Shown here in pieces: positions 45,322-54,099 of a stretch of DNA of 64,000 bases (its first letter is position 1; every line of letters begins with the position of its first letter). The notes under the pieces are model-generated. The model saw nothing but the letters and a program-made list of their open reading frames with translations. It was not told where the DNA came from and ran no database searches. The stretch is from Arthrobacter sp. V1I7 (GTDB lineage Bacteria > Actinomycetota > Actinomycetes > Actinomycetales > Micrococcaceae): NCBI RefSeq assembly GCF_030817015.1, contig NZ_JAUSYS010000001.1, forward strand, positions 1,674,001 to 1,738,000. The letters are read 5' to 3'. The position numbers and the translations under genes were made by a program.

Positions 45322-45660
45322 TTGTTCACCGTTCTTATTGGAGTGTTCATGCTCGGCGTGGAGGCCCTCCTCAGGGGGCGACTGCCCCAGTGGGCGGGTG
45401 TGGGGCTGGTGTCCGCGCTACCGGCCATGATTCTGGCATTCGCATGGGAACCACTCCTTCCATGGCCGCTTGGTTTGGCTGCCGTGCTCGCCGGTGGCCT
45501 CGCGGTGTGGCCAGCGAGCGGTCAGACGGTGTGGCCGACGAGGGATCCGTTGCGCGGGTTGGACCCGCTGAGTTTGGCTGCGGCAGGGGCATTGAGGTCC
45601 GGGTCTTTCTCGGCGAGCCCTGCCTTGTATTCGGTCCGGCACGCGTGCAGCGCCTCGTAG
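45322..45660 (+). CDS. Small membrane protein, possibly a remnant
   Basis: A hydrophobic frame starting at TTG 45322 with three likely helices: MFTVLIGVFMLGVEALL, WAGVGLVSALPAMILAFAW and PWPLGLAAVLAGGLAVWP. After about 45510 the sequence loses hydrophobic character and runs antisense to the 60-residue ORF at 45522. An in-frame hydrophobic stretch precedes the TTG (SQTAAWLALLAGL) without a better start. Family unknown. Confidence 0.4.
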   Translation: MFTVLIGVFMLGVEALLRGRLPQWAGVGLVSALPAMILAFAWEPLLPWPLGLAAVLAGGLAVWPASGQTVWPTRDPLRGLDPLSLAAAGALRSGSFSASPALYSVRHACSAS

Positions 45661-45704
45661 ACTGCACGGCTCTTCGCAATTTCAGTACTTCGGGCCTTCT
45701 TCAC
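45522..45704 (-). CDS. Unknown 60-residue protein
   Basis: GTG 45704 is preceded by GGGAGGCCTG. The product reads MKKARSTEIAKSRAVYEALH, ACRTEYKAGLAEKDPDLNAP, AAAKLSG and a short tail. It is a charged, helical small protein. It begins 46 bases after the dehydrogenase gene on the same strand and may be co-transcribed with it. No family recognised. The ribosome binding site and composition are the support. Confidence 0.5.
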   Translation of the reverse strand: MKKARSTEIAKSRAVYEALHACRTEYKAGLAEKDPDLNAPAAAKLSGSNPRNGSLVGHTV

Positions 45705-45750
45705 CAGGCCTCCCGGCTCCTCTCGTCCGCGCCTGGTGATCAGGAACAGG

Positions 45751-46575
45751 CTACCTTTGCCGGAGCAGCTGCCGAGTCCAGCTGAGGATCTCGGTAGACC
45801 AGGGGGAGTTGGTGCCGGAGACGGCGTACCGGAGCCTGAACGTTTCCTTGGCGGCAAACTCTTCAAGCAGGATCCGGCGGAAGTCCTCGTGGTACAGCCA
45901 GGTGCGCTCCATCCGGGCGACCACCTGCTCCGGGCTTCCGATGTAGCGGAAGGCCCGGCTGCCGGCCAAGGCTCGGGGATCATCGACCACGCGCATGGTC
46001 CCGATCCGCAACACTGACACCGGCAGGCCGGAGCACTCGGCCGCCGAGCGGCCCAGGGCTTCGACGAACGCCTTGCTGGCCGCGTACAGGCCGTCCGGAC
46101 GCAGTGGATCCGACGGAGCCGCCTGGGACAGGGCTGCGCCGGCCAGCTGGTCCAGTTCATGCCATCCGGAGACATGGTTGCTGGAGGCGAGGACGACCCG
46201 CACGCATCCTGATTCGAGGGCCCCATCGATGACGTTGCGGGTACCGCCCAGCTCCGCGTCCAGGAGTCCGTCCCAGCCTTTCGGGGCGCCGCCGGCGAGG
46301 TGCAGGACGTGGTCGGCCCGCGCTGTGGCAGAGAAGACCAGGTCGCGGTCGGCCACGCTGCCGATGATGACATCGAAGAGTTCCGGTTCAGCCGGCGGCT
46401 TCAAATCGAGGGAGACGAGTCGAAACCGGCCCTGGAGTGCTGCCGCGGCGATGGTCCCGACCGTCCCTGCGGCGCCGGTGATGAGGAGCGTGCCGAGAGG
46501 GTGGGGCGGGGTGGCAGTCGGGCGTCGGCTGGTGCAGACGATGGGCAGTGCCGAACCGGCGGGAGGAGTAGTCAC
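45751..46575 (-). CDS. NAD-dependent epimerase/dehydratase, uronate dehydrogenase-like
   Basis: An intact 274-residue short-chain (extended) dehydrogenase. The nucleotide motif LLITGAAGTVGTIAAAAL is at about 30-47, VADRD marks adenine binding, and the catalytic Tyr/Lys is in GLYAASKAFVEALGR with Ser in LASSNHVSG. The order matches uronate dehydrogenase and related sugar-nucleotide-free dehydrogenases, which oxidise hexuronates to lactones. The N-terminal 25 residues are poorly conserved, so the true start may be internal. A 60-residue ORF follows. Confidence 0.85.
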   Translation of the reverse strand: MTTPPAGSALPIVCTSRRPTATPPHPLGTLLITGAAGTVGTIAAAALQGRFRLVSLDLKPPAEPELFDVIIGSVADRDLVFSATARADHVLHLAGGAPKGWDGLLDAELGGTRNVIDGALESGCVRVVLASSNHVSGWHELDQLAGAALSQAAPSDPLRPDGLYAASKAFVEALGRSAAECSGLPVSVLRIGTMRVVDDPRALAGSRAFRYIGSPEQVVARMERTWLYHEDFRRILLEEFAAKETFRLRYAVSGTNSPWSTEILSWTRQLLRQR

Positions 46576-46646
46576 ACCCTATTCAAAGCGCAGATGCAAG
46601 TCCGACGGAAGGGCATGCGGGAGAAGGGGCTCCGGCTGCCGGAAAC

Positions 46647-46972
46647 ATGAGGAGGATGAAGCTTCCTTCCCGCCCCGGCTCCTGGCCGGTCCACATCCAC
46701 CCGGGATTCTTCATGATCACTCTCGCCACGTCTGCGGCCTGTGGATTTCTGCTCGGCAGCATCCGCTTCCGGACCACCGGAGTGTTCAAGCTCGAGTGGT
46801 GGGAAGCCGTCATGGCAGCGGTGCTGGCGCTGTCTGCGGTGGCCCCACGAGGGTGCACACCCGGACCATCGACAGCCGGCTCCGCGAAGTCTACGACGCC
46901 GACATCGACGCCGATGACGTTCACACCACCGGCAACGCCATGGCCCCGCAGCCGCAGTACGCCGATGCCTGA
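46647..46972 (+). pseudogene. Small membrane protein with one frameshift
   Basis: ATG 46647 opens MRRMKLPSRPGSWPVHIHPG, helices FFMITLATSAACGFLLGS and WEAVMAAVLALSAVA, then near 46845 the frame moves to TIDSRLREVYDADIDADDVH and TTGNAMAPQPQYADA. The acidic tail has clear protein character. One indel separates the halves. Family unknown. Confidence 0.45.
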
Positions 46973-47018
46973 GTTTCCGCTGTAACCAGGGCAGCCCTTT
47001 GCGGGTACAGCTGTCGGG

Positions 47019-47426
47019 CTAGGGAGGTGGAGGCGGCGGGTCTGCGGACCGTTCGGCGCGCCAGGGGGTGCGCCACTCGGCGGCCTCCCAGCCATCCATG
47101 ATGTAGATCCGCTCGTGCGCCACCCGGTCGCCCCTGAACTCCAACAGGTTGACGCTGTACATCCATGGGGCGCTGTCGTAGCTGATCAGGTTCTCTACGA
47201 CGACCAGGTCGGCACGATGAGTGATGCGTCGAGTGTGGAACTTGAGCCTCGCCGGATACTGCCGTCGCCATTCGCGGAAGTTCTCCACGCCTTCGAACCG
47301 TTCGCCAGATTGAGGAAACTCCAGCACCGCGTCATCGTGGTAAATCTCGTGGGAGACGTCCTCGTCCTTGCCTGAGTACTCCCAGTGCCGCCGCAGGGCG
47401 TGCATGAGGTCCGGCTCGTCGAGCAC
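47019..47426 (-). CDS. SnoaL-like (NTF2-fold) protein
   Basis: GTG 47426, with GAGGAGG just upstream, starts a 135-residue protein beginning LDEPDLMHALRRHWEYSG. It continues YHDDAVLEFPQSGERFEGVE, NFREWRRQYPARLKFHTRRI, LVVVENLISYDSAPWMYSVN and HERIYIMDGWEAAEWRTPWR. This is the cone-like NTF2 fold used by SnoaL-type cyclases and many uncharacterised enzymes that bind small molecules. It ends in a run of prolines. It is intact, while its close relative at 13611-13863 is frameshifted and cut short. Confidence 0.85.
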   Translation of the reverse strand: MLDEPDLMHALRRHWEYSGKDEDVSHEIYHDDAVLEFPQSGERFEGVENFREWRRQYPARLKFHTRRITHRADLVVVENLISYDSAPWMYSVNLLEFRGDRVAHERIYIMDGWEAAEWRTPWRAERSADPPPPPP

Positions 47427-47561
47427 CACGCACCTCCTCGTGTCGGAACCAATGCTAACTTCAGGCCTGCTGCATAACAATGGGTACGGCCTGGACCTCA
47501 GCACCTGTAGCGGCCGTTTCTGCCTGTGCGCCGCACACACCAGGTATGACCAACCAGAGCT

Positions 47562-48023
47562 TTGATACGCCAAGCACCCGCCCATCGGCGACGGCACATT
47601 CACCGCCGTCACCCGCCCCGAAGGCCCTTCCCTGAACGCGGCCCCTCCCATCCACATCCCCTCGCCCCCGACCCTGCACAGCTGGATCTGACTGGCATCG
47701 ACACCATCGTCTACGACCCCTGTCCCGCAGCACCGCCACCACCCCGGCCGGCGAAACCCTCGAGCTGCGGATCTTCGGTTCGGAGGCCGACACCATCGCC
47801 TTCACCGAAGGCTCGAATTCCACAACGGCTGGCGGAAACGCTACCCCCCGCCTACCTCGGGTCGCTGCCGTTCGGCGCTGACCCGGACGAGCTGGCCGCA
47901 TCACCGGAGTTCGCCGCCGAGAAGTGCGCCCCGGAGCCGGAAGACCCGGACGACGTCGCCTCCCGGCAGATCTCGCTCGCGGTGACGATCGACGCTGAAT
48001 TCGCCGCGTCCCTGAAGGGCTGA
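47562..48023 (+). pseudogene. Unknown acidic protein, several frameshifts
   Basis: The last part in one frame (AYLGSLPFGADPDELAASPE, AAEKCAPEPEDPDDVASRQI, AVTIDAEFAASLKG) joins with TPAGETLELRIFGSEADTIA and FTEGSNFHNGWRKRYPP in another, and perhaps with IGDGTFTAVTRPEGPSLNAA in a third. Together they suggest one gene with at least two indels. Family unknown. Confidence 0.4.
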
Positions 48024-48320
48024 GCCGGGCCACCGCCCAGCTGCGGATGCGATGGGTTCACGTCCATCGGCGGAGTCGCTGGCTGGAAACGTAGCTATGA
48101 ATGCAAAGCTCACCCTGTATGACGTCGGCGTCTCAGTTCCTTGGCCAAAGGGAGTAGCCGCCCCCATGGTTATACGGGAAAGTGGGGGCTGCGGATCCCG
48201 CAACCCCCACCCTTAAACCAGCTGCCTTGGTGCGCGCCCTAACAGCCCGCCCACTATGCGGAACCCGGCGCGGCCGCCGTCGTTCTTCAGCACCCCTGCT
48301 GGGCTGTCTAGTCTCAGGCG
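48024..48320. other. No gene seen
   Basis: Short frames only. It separates two converging genes. Confidence 0.4.
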
Positions 48321-49007
48321 TCACCAGCGATGTGCTACATCGATCACCAGCCGAGACCCGTTGCCCGGGCCGGCCAGCGTGAATACCCGGAACGGCAGCC
48401 GTGCGCGGACGCCCAGCCCGATCTGCGTTACAGACTCGTAGGTGCCGGCGAAGGCCACCTGGCGGAAGGTCTGGAAGCCGGCAACGTTCACCGCTTCGTC
48501 CCGGTTCGCCGGGGTGTAGGTCGGGTTGTAGTTCTGGTCATGGGCCGGTGCCATGACTGTCACATCGATGAACGCGCCGCCCCGCAGCGGAAGGGTAAAG
48601 CCGGACCCGTGCTGTGTCACGGCCCTGACATAGCGCACGGTGTATCTGGGGGCCTCGCCGTTGACGTCCACCACCAGGCGGTCGAAGCAGGCGTGGCGCC
48701 CGGAGCGGATATTGGTGATCGGGTCCTGGCTTGGACCCAACGCCAGCGTCGCGGTCGACTTGGCCAGCGAACCCCAAGTGATTCCGCAGAAGGAGGCCGC
48801 AGAGGCGGTGCCGGGCACAACAAGTCCCAGTCCTGCGGTCAGCGCCAGGGCCGCCAGCAGGGCAGGCACCTTCGCCATGATGCGCCGGCGCTTTGGCCGC
48901 GCGGGATTCGGCAGCGTTTGGGACATGGTCCCGCGGGCGAGGATCCCGTTTCCGGGTCCGGAATGCTTGGGCAGCCGTCCCCACGGTGCCCGGAAATTGA
49001 TGCTCAT
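48321..49007 (-). CDS. Secreted AMIN-like domain protein
   Basis: An intact 228-residue protein. ATG 49007 has AGGATG upstream. Internal ATGs at 48926 and 48878 would give a shorter head before the signal peptide KVPALLAALALTAGLGLVVP and GTASAAS. The mature part starts FCGITWGSLAKS and contains IRSGRHACFDRLVVDVNGEA, YTVRYVRAV, LRGGAFIDVTVMAPAHDQNY and GSRLVIDVAHRW, the pattern of actinobacterial AMIN-like domains, which in other bacteria bind peptidoglycan. It probably acts in the cell wall. No partner is adjacent. Confidence 0.8.
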   Translation of the reverse strand: MSINFRAPWGRLPKHSGPGNGILARGTMSQTLPNPARPKRRRIMAKVPALLAALALTAGLGLVVPGTASAASFCGITWGSLAKSTATLALGPSQDPITNIRSGRHACFDRLVVDVNGEAPRYTVRYVRAVTQHGSGFTLPLRGGAFIDVTVMAPAHDQNYNPTYTPANRDEAVNVAGFQTFRQVAFAGTYESVTQIGLGVRARLPFRVFTLAGPGNGSRLVIDVAHRW

Positions 49008-49223
49008 TTACATCCTGCTTGCTCAAGGGATTGCGAGTGAAGACGTCCACTGGACGTGATGGCCCCATGGCCAGTAGTTGCGTGTCACCTCCGCCCCCGT
49101 TCAGGTGCGGTGTGATGCGTTCAGTTTGTGCTGCCCAGATGACGGCAAACAAGCAAGATTCGGAGACGATAATGAAACGGTTTTGCATCTATTCACGAAC
49201 TTTTTAATCCCCGATTATGGGCG

Positions 49224-49616
49224 ATGAACCAGGGGCATGTGCCGGGTCTGTGGCAGGGCAACTCCTTGCCGCTCCTGTGTATCTGTTCTCGGTTCGGCGG
49301 AACCAGCATAAGGAAGTGTCGTGAACTGCGAAAGCGCAAGCTCAGCGAAGACAAGGTCGCCGATGTGCTCCGGGAACTCCAGAGCCACCTGCAGGACACA
49401 GGCGCGCGCCCCGAAGAAGCCTTCGGTGGTCCAAAGGACTACGCGGCGCGGTTCCCCGAGGGGAGCACCGTCGCCCCGGGGTCAAAGCTCGGTTATCTGG
49501 CCGCCGGCTACATGGCGATGACACTCCTCCTGACAGGGGTGCTCATCGGATGGAGCAACGGCCGGCTGAAAAAAACTTCCCCATCCCATGACGGAAGAGC
49601 TCAGCGGCAGCAGTAG
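49224..49616 (+). pseudogene. HAAS/DUF1700-like membrane protein fragment
   Basis: The middle of the frame reads RKRKLSEDKVADVLRELQSH, LQDTGARPEEAFGGPKDYAA and RFP, the helical domain found at the N-terminus of HAAS and DUF1700-type proteins, which are usually partnered with PadR regulators. One helix follows (YLAAGYMAMTLLLTGVLIGW). The first 30 residues are not family-like, and the C-terminus runs antisense into the helicase-associated gene, so both ends look damaged. No PadR gene is adjacent. Confidence 0.5.
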
Positions 49617-50244
49617 GACGCCCAGGCCACGCAGCTGCCGCGGGCCGCCGGCCGCGCTTCCTGCCGACGCGCCACCCCGGCACGGTGGCGTCCAGGGCCG
49701 CTGTCTTGTAGGGGTCGAGTTGGCTGCGGCGCTGCTTGATCCGCTGGCCGTGCAGCCAGACGCCGAGCTCGTGTTCCTCGCCGGTCACGGTCACCTTGTG
49801 CCGCGGCCAGTCGTTCCCGGCGGCCAGGTACGCTTTCAGCGCGGCCAGCCGCTCCCACCACCGTTGCTCGTCCGCCTGGACGCGCGGTTTCCCTTCCCAG
49901 TCAGGCACCGCCAGGCCCTCGCGGACGGCCGGGGCCAGTCGGCCGGCCCGGCGTCGGCCCGGCGGTGCTGAAGCCATACGGCCAGGGTCCGTTCCGAGGT
50001 GCTGGCCGCGTTCCGGGACGGTAGCGCCCCGTATCCTGGATCATGTTCACGAGCTCCTGCATCCGTTCCAGGCGGCCGCCGTCACGCTGGAAGGAGTCGC
50101 TCTGACGGCCTCCTCGTGGGCAGGCCGCAGCTCCGGGTCCGCGGCGCGCGCGAGGCGCAGGTGATGGTTCAGTGTTGAGGCAGAAACGCCGACTAGCTCC
50201 GCGATGCGCTGCCCGGGGAGCCCGCCCCGGTACATCAGTACCAC
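49543..50244 (-). pseudogene. HTH plus helicase-associated domain protein, frameshifted
   Basis: The fuller relative of the gene at 11221. The first frame (from 50244) carries MVLMYRGGLPGQRIAELVGV and SASTLNHHLRLARAADPELR, a helix-turn-helix. A second frame gives RMQELVNMIQDTGRYRPGT. The third gives two HA repeats, RAGRLAPAVREGLAVPDWEG and ELGVWLHGQRIKQRRSQLDP with TVPGWRVGRKRGRR. Frame changes lie near 50090 and 49960. The product would have bound nucleic acid. Confidence 0.7.
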
Positions 50245-50310
50245 TCCTCATTCGGGGCAGGGGCCCCGCCTCGAGACAGTCACGGAATCGTCCCCGTCGA
50301 TCATTATGAT

Positions 50311-50463
50311 CTAGTTCGGTGGAAGGCCGTGGCCGCCGCCGGATTGCCGCTTCCTTACTAGGCGCACCGTCCAGAGGACGACGAGAGTCACTGCAACGAC
50401 GACGGCGACGGCCAGCAGCAGCATCGCCAGAAACACCATGACATGCCAGCCTTCAAGCCTCAT
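50311..50463 (-). CDS. 50-residue single-span membrane protein
   Basis: ATG 50463 with GGAGAACCG upstream encodes MRLEGWHVMVFLAMLLLAVA, VVVAVTLVVLWTVRLVRKRQ and SGGGHGLPPN. It has one long helix and a basic cytoplasmic tail. It is a separate transcript between divergent neighbours. No family known to me. Confidence 0.55.
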   Translation of the reverse strand: MRLEGWHVMVFLAMLLLAVAVVVAVTLVVLWTVRLVRKRQSGGGHGLPPN

Positions 50464-50599
50464 CGGTTCTCCCCATTCCGGTCGGTGCTTTGCGCTGACT
50501 CTACCGGCCTGACAGGCTTGACGCTTTGTGCCGCTGGTTGCACTGTCTTACGACGGCTACCAAGGCGACCGTCAGCCGCCGTTGCCCGGCCTTCTACGC

Positions 50600-51031
50600 A
50601 TGGACTGGAGAGTGCCTATCATCGACCAGAACGACTCAGAGCTCGCAACCCCGACAACTAGGCGCAGCAGGGTCAGCCCCCTGGCATGGACTGCGGGAGG
50701 GCTCCTCATCCTGGGCATGACCGCCGGCGCCGTCCTCTCCGTGATCCCGGACGGGACAGTCCGCGGAGCAGCCCCAGTGACAACGACCGCATCCGAGCCG
50801 GAACCGTCGGCCACAGCGACTGCTTCCACGAAACCCGGGACCGCCAGGGCGACACCCGTCCCGGAACGGACGCTTCGTTACACGAGCTGCAACGACGTGT
50901 GGGCCGGCGGCCAGGGCCCCTTCAAGGAAGGCGAACCCGGCTACACGAAACAACTGGATTCCGACGGCGACGGGATCGCCTGCAAGTCCCCCCGCCCCAA
51001 AATAGCCGGACGGGCTATGCCGTTTGCGTGA
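50600..51031 (+). CDS. Membrane-anchored Excalibur domain protein
   Basis: From ATG 50600 the 143-residue protein has a cytoplasmic head, one helix (LAWTAGGLLILGMTAGAVLS), a Thr/Pro-rich outer linker, and a C-terminal Excalibur calcium-binding domain: YTSCNDVWAGGQGPFKEGEP, GYTKQLDSDGDGIACKS. DxDxDGxxC and two cysteines are intact. Such domains are common on actinobacterial and Bacillus surface proteins and nucleases. Here no enzyme domain is attached. The last codons overlap the 3' end of the next, converging gene. Confidence 0.82.
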   Translation: MDWRVPIIDQNDSELATPTTRRSRVSPLAWTAGGLLILGMTAGAVLSVIPDGTVRGAAPVTTTASEPEPSATATASTKPGTARATPVPERTLRYTSCNDVWAGGQGPFKEGEPGYTKQLDSDGDGIACKSPRPKIAGRAMPFA

Positions 51032-51413
51032 AGTGTTCCGCGACCGCCTGAAAATCAGCCGCCAGGGCTTCCATGGCCGGCGTAGGCGGCTCCGGCTCGC
51101 CCGCGGCCTCCCCGGCACTGTTCCCGAACCACCTGTGCCAGACCGTGGCCACAACATCCGGGGTGATGGTCTCGCGCTCGGCAATCAGCCGGGCAAAGTC
51201 CTCCATCTCCGCGTCGTACTCGGTCTCGGGCGCCCCGAGGTCCATGACGCCGAGCAGGTCGTGGGCGTTGAGGTGCCCGGTGAGGGCGGTCTTCGGGGCG
51301 GGATGCTCGGGAGCGTTCGGAGATCCTGAGTGACAGAGTCGGGAGGAGCCACAGTCATGGCTCCATGCAATCACGCTTGCGTCAGTGCGGGGTGCTCGAG
51401 AGCTGTGCCGCAT
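51015..51413 (-). CDS. DUF1871-like small protein
   Basis: The core reads TGHLNAHDLLGVMDLGAPET, EYDAEMEDFARLIAERETIT and PDVVATVWHRWFGNSAGE. A short helix-rich unit with D-LG-PxxEYDxE is reminiscent of DUF1871 proteins. The first 40 residues of the open frame look non-coding, so the real start is probably near 51280. It is the intact relative of the remnant at 13405-13610. It overlaps the Excalibur gene tail by 17 bases, converging. Confidence 0.5.
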   Translation of the reverse strand: MRHSSRAPRTDASVIAWSHDCGSSRLCHSGSPNAPEHPAPKTALTGHLNAHDLLGVMDLGAPETEYDAEMEDFARLIAERETITPDVVATVWHRWFGNSAGEAAGEPEPPTPAMEALAADFQAVAEHFTQTA

Positions 51414-51526
51414 CCTTATGGGTCAGTAGGTGGCTGCACCAGCGGGCTGGAATCGAACCAGGTCAGCCGAGGTCGTCGGCCTCCATCGGCCTGTACGGAA
51501 AGATTCAGGAGTTCTAGGCTGGGGGC

Positions 51527-52345
51527 ATGCCCAGAGTGAGCGTCAACGGCGTCGACCTCTATTACGAAGAACACGGCGAAGGGGTGCCGATCCTCGGCAT
51601 CCACGGAACGCCCAGCTCCGCCGCCATGTGGGCCGACGCCGCCCTTGAACTCGCCAAGCACGGCCGGTGCATCATCTACGACCGCAGGGGCTTTTACCGC
51701 AGCGCGCCCCCCGAACCGTTCAAGACCATGGATCTAATCCACCATGTGGACGATGCAGCCGCCCTCCTTGCCGCCCTTCATGCCGGGCCCGCAGTGGTGA
51801 TCGGACGGAGCACGGGCGGCCAGATTGCCCTCGAGCTCGCCCGCCGCTTTCCGGACAAGGTGAAGGCCCTGGTCCTCCTGGAGCCCGCCCTGTTCACGAT
51901 CGACCCGAAGGCCAACGCCTGGGCGGCTGACGCGCGCCGGAGGCTCCTGAGGCAGGCCGCGGTGGACCCTTCAATGCTTGCGGAGGCATTGGTTCGGGAC
52001 GCACTGGGGGATGAAGTCTGGGATTCCTTCCCCAGCGAGCTCCAGGACATGTTTGCCGCCACCGGTCCGGCGGTCCTGGCCGAGATGAGGGGCCACGGAC
52101 TGGACCTTGCCCAGGACCCGGTCGAGCTTAGCGAGGACGAACTCGCAGGGATACGCCGTCCCGCTCTGATCGTCACCGCGGAGGACTCGCTGGAAGCCTG
52201 CCGGCTCGTGAACGCCCGCTTGGCGGGGGCGTTACCTTTCACCGAGTCGGTGCTGGTGCCGGGCGGCCATCTCATCAATCCCGCCCACCCGGCCGTACTG
52301 TCCTTCATCGATCGTCTTGCGGCACGACCAACTTCTTGGACCTAG
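51527..52345 (+). CDS. Alpha/beta-fold hydrolase
   Basis: An intact 272-residue hydrolase; GGGGGC lies just before ATG 51527. The oxyanion segment reads ILGIHGTPSSAAMWADA, the nucleophile Ser is in VVIGRSTGGQIALELARRFP, the acid Asp probably in ALIVTAEDSLEA, and the His in VLVPGGHLINPAHP. The layout fits esterases or haloalkane-dehalogenase-like and epoxide-hydrolase-like enzymes. The substrate is unknown. It is monocistronic. Confidence 0.9.
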   Translation: MPRVSVNGVDLYYEEHGEGVPILGIHGTPSSAAMWADAALELAKHGRCIIYDRRGFYRSAPPEPFKTMDLIHHVDDAAALLAALHAGPAVVIGRSTGGQIALELARRFPDKVKALVLLEPALFTIDPKANAWAADARRRLLRQAAVDPSMLAEALVRDALGDEVWDSFPSELQDMFAATGPAVLAEMRGHGLDLAQDPVELSEDELAGIRRPALIVTAEDSLEACRLVNARLAGALPFTESVLVPGGHLINPAHPAVLSFIDRLAARPTSWT

Positions 52346-52463
52346 GCACGGCGTTCAGTTCCGTCGGCGGCCACAGCCCTGTGGCGACGAAGGCTTGGTA
52401 GAGCGGATCGCCGATGCGGTCCGGTAAATCAGCGGGCTGGACTGTGCTGGCGGGTCATCTGTC

Positions 52464-53690
52464 TTAGCCTCTAGCCATGTGATCGGCGAGAAATTCTGCG
52501 TCCGCGCCGACACCTGAGAGCAGGCCCGATTTGAAGGTGTGCATCCAGTGCAGCCCGAGGAAGTACAACCCAGGGACTGGAGTGACGCCGCGCTGTTGGA
52601 TGGGCCGACCGTGGTCGTCGAACACCGGGATCTTGACCCAGTCGAAGTCGTAGGCATAGCCGGTCGCCCAGATGATCGTGTTAATGCCTTCCCTTGCAAG
52701 ATCCAGCGAGTGGACCTCTTCCACGGCGGGGAGATGGATCGGTTCCTCCGGCTCGTCCTGGTCGAGCTGCCCTTCGATCCCGTTGCTGCTGATGAACTGG
52801 CGTGCTGCCGACAGGAAACCGGTGTAGGCCTGGTCGGCCTCATCGAGCACTTGGTTCGCATTGGCCTGGACAGCGAGGTTTCGGCCAGATGCGCCGATGA
52901 CCCTGCCGATGACCCTGACGCCGTCCGCGGCGAGTTGCCGGACGTTGACGTCGTATCCGCCGTTCACGCCGGTGACGACCGTGGAAGGCGGATATTGACG
53001 AGCGGGAAAGCTGTCTATTGTCTGCGCAAAGCGGCCCAGTGCCTCCAGCCACCAGTAGACATCCCTGCCCCTGAAGCGTCTCGGGGCGCGCCGATGCCGG
53101 CTTACCGACAGGTACACGCGGCGCCCGGCGTGTAGCAGTTCGTCGGCGATCTGACAGCCTGAGGCGCCGCTGCCCACTACGAGCACGGCGCCCGCCGACA
53201 GCGCCTCTGGAGATCGGTAACGCGTGGGGTCGATCTGCAGCACCGAAGGTGAAACGTCACGCGCGAGCTCGGGGATGCGTGCACGCTGAAACGGTCCCGT
53301 TGCGATCACTACGCGTTGCGCGTGGATGGAACCTTCGGCCAGGGACACTTCGAAGCCCTCGCCCATGCCGCGTCCAGTGAGGGCGAGAGCTTCGGTGTGC
53401 TCACGCACCGGGGCCCCGGTGCTCACCGCGTAGTCCTCCACCACACGAAGGATCTCGCTGTAGTGTGCGAACCGCTCGGGATCGTTTCCCCGGTACGTGT
53501 AGCCCGGCAGTTGGAGCGTCCAGTTCGGGAACTGAAAGCGCAACGAATCCCATCTTTCGGCGCGCCAGCGTTCGCCGATTCGTCGACGCTCCAAGACGAC
53601 GTGCTCGCGCCCTTGCTGCCGCAAGACGCTGCTCATCGCGAGCCCGGCCTGGCCGGCGCCGATGACAACGACGTCGTTTTGCTCCCGCAT
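52464..53690 (-). CDS. Flavin-containing monooxygenase (NAD(P)-binding protein)
   Basis: An intact 408-residue FMO-type enzyme from ATG 53690, with AAGGAG upstream. The FAD motif GAGQAGLAMS is at about 11-20, RWDSLRFQFPNWTLQLPG follows in substrate-domain position, the NADPH motif is AVLVVGSGASGCQIADELL, and ATGYAYDFDWV is the late ATG motif. Close relatives are annotated as CzcO-like or Baeyer-Villiger-type oxidases. Such enzymes oxygenate ketones, sulfides or amines. Substrate unknown. It stands alone on the minus strand. Confidence 0.9.
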   Translation of the reverse strand: MREQNDVVVIGAGQAGLAMSSVLRQQGREHVVLERRRIGERWRAERWDSLRFQFPNWTLQLPGYTYRGNDPERFAHYSEILRVVEDYAVSTGAPVREHTEALALTGRGMGEGFEVSLAEGSIHAQRVVIATGPFQRARIPELARDVSPSVLQIDPTRYRSPEALSAGAVLVVGSGASGCQIADELLHAGRRVYLSVSRHRRAPRRFRGRDVYWWLEALGRFAQTIDSFPARQYPPSTVVTGVNGGYDVNVRQLAADGVRVIGRVIGASGRNLAVQANANQVLDEADQAYTGFLSAARQFISSNGIEGQLDQDEPEEPIHLPAVEEVHSLDLAREGINTIIWATGYAYDFDWVKIPVFDDHGRPIQQRGVTPVPGLYFLGLHWMHTFKSGLLSGVGADAEFLADHMARG

Positions 53691-54099
53691 GCTCAGCTCC
53701 TTGCGAACTGGTGACACGCCGAGCGTACCAGCGGCGGTGCACAGGGTGGGAGTGAGGCTATAGCGCCAGGCCAAACCCAGCCGGTCCGGTGAGGGAAGCC
53801 CGAGGCCTGCCGCCGGAACCGCCACTTTGGGCTGTGCTCTAACCGCCATTTTCCGCTAACAGCCACAGGTCAGGCAGCGCCGGGTTCCAACCCCTGGTCC
53901 AGCGAGGCCTGCTGGTGATGCTCGTGATCGGGTTACCCGCCGGGTCCAGAACATTAACGGGCAAGGCGCCCCTCGGTTTGATCAACCGTGCTGAAGTTTT
54001 TCACGTCTGGGCTAGGCAAGCTCGCCATTCCCTACCGCGCCGCCTACATCCGCTGCGTCTGCATAGCCTGGACGCGCGTTTAGGAGCCGAGGCTCTGCG
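53691..54099. other. No gene seen
   Basis: This is the gap upstream of the monooxygenase. No frame with coding character was found. Confidence 0.4.

Noticed and set aside
51440..51490. tRNA-like 3' end on the minus strand (GGTTCGATTCCAGCC)
   Set aside because: Four base pairs of a T-arm can be drawn, but no matching acceptor, D-arm or anticodon arm lies upstream and there is no CCA end. At most a scrap, more likely chance.
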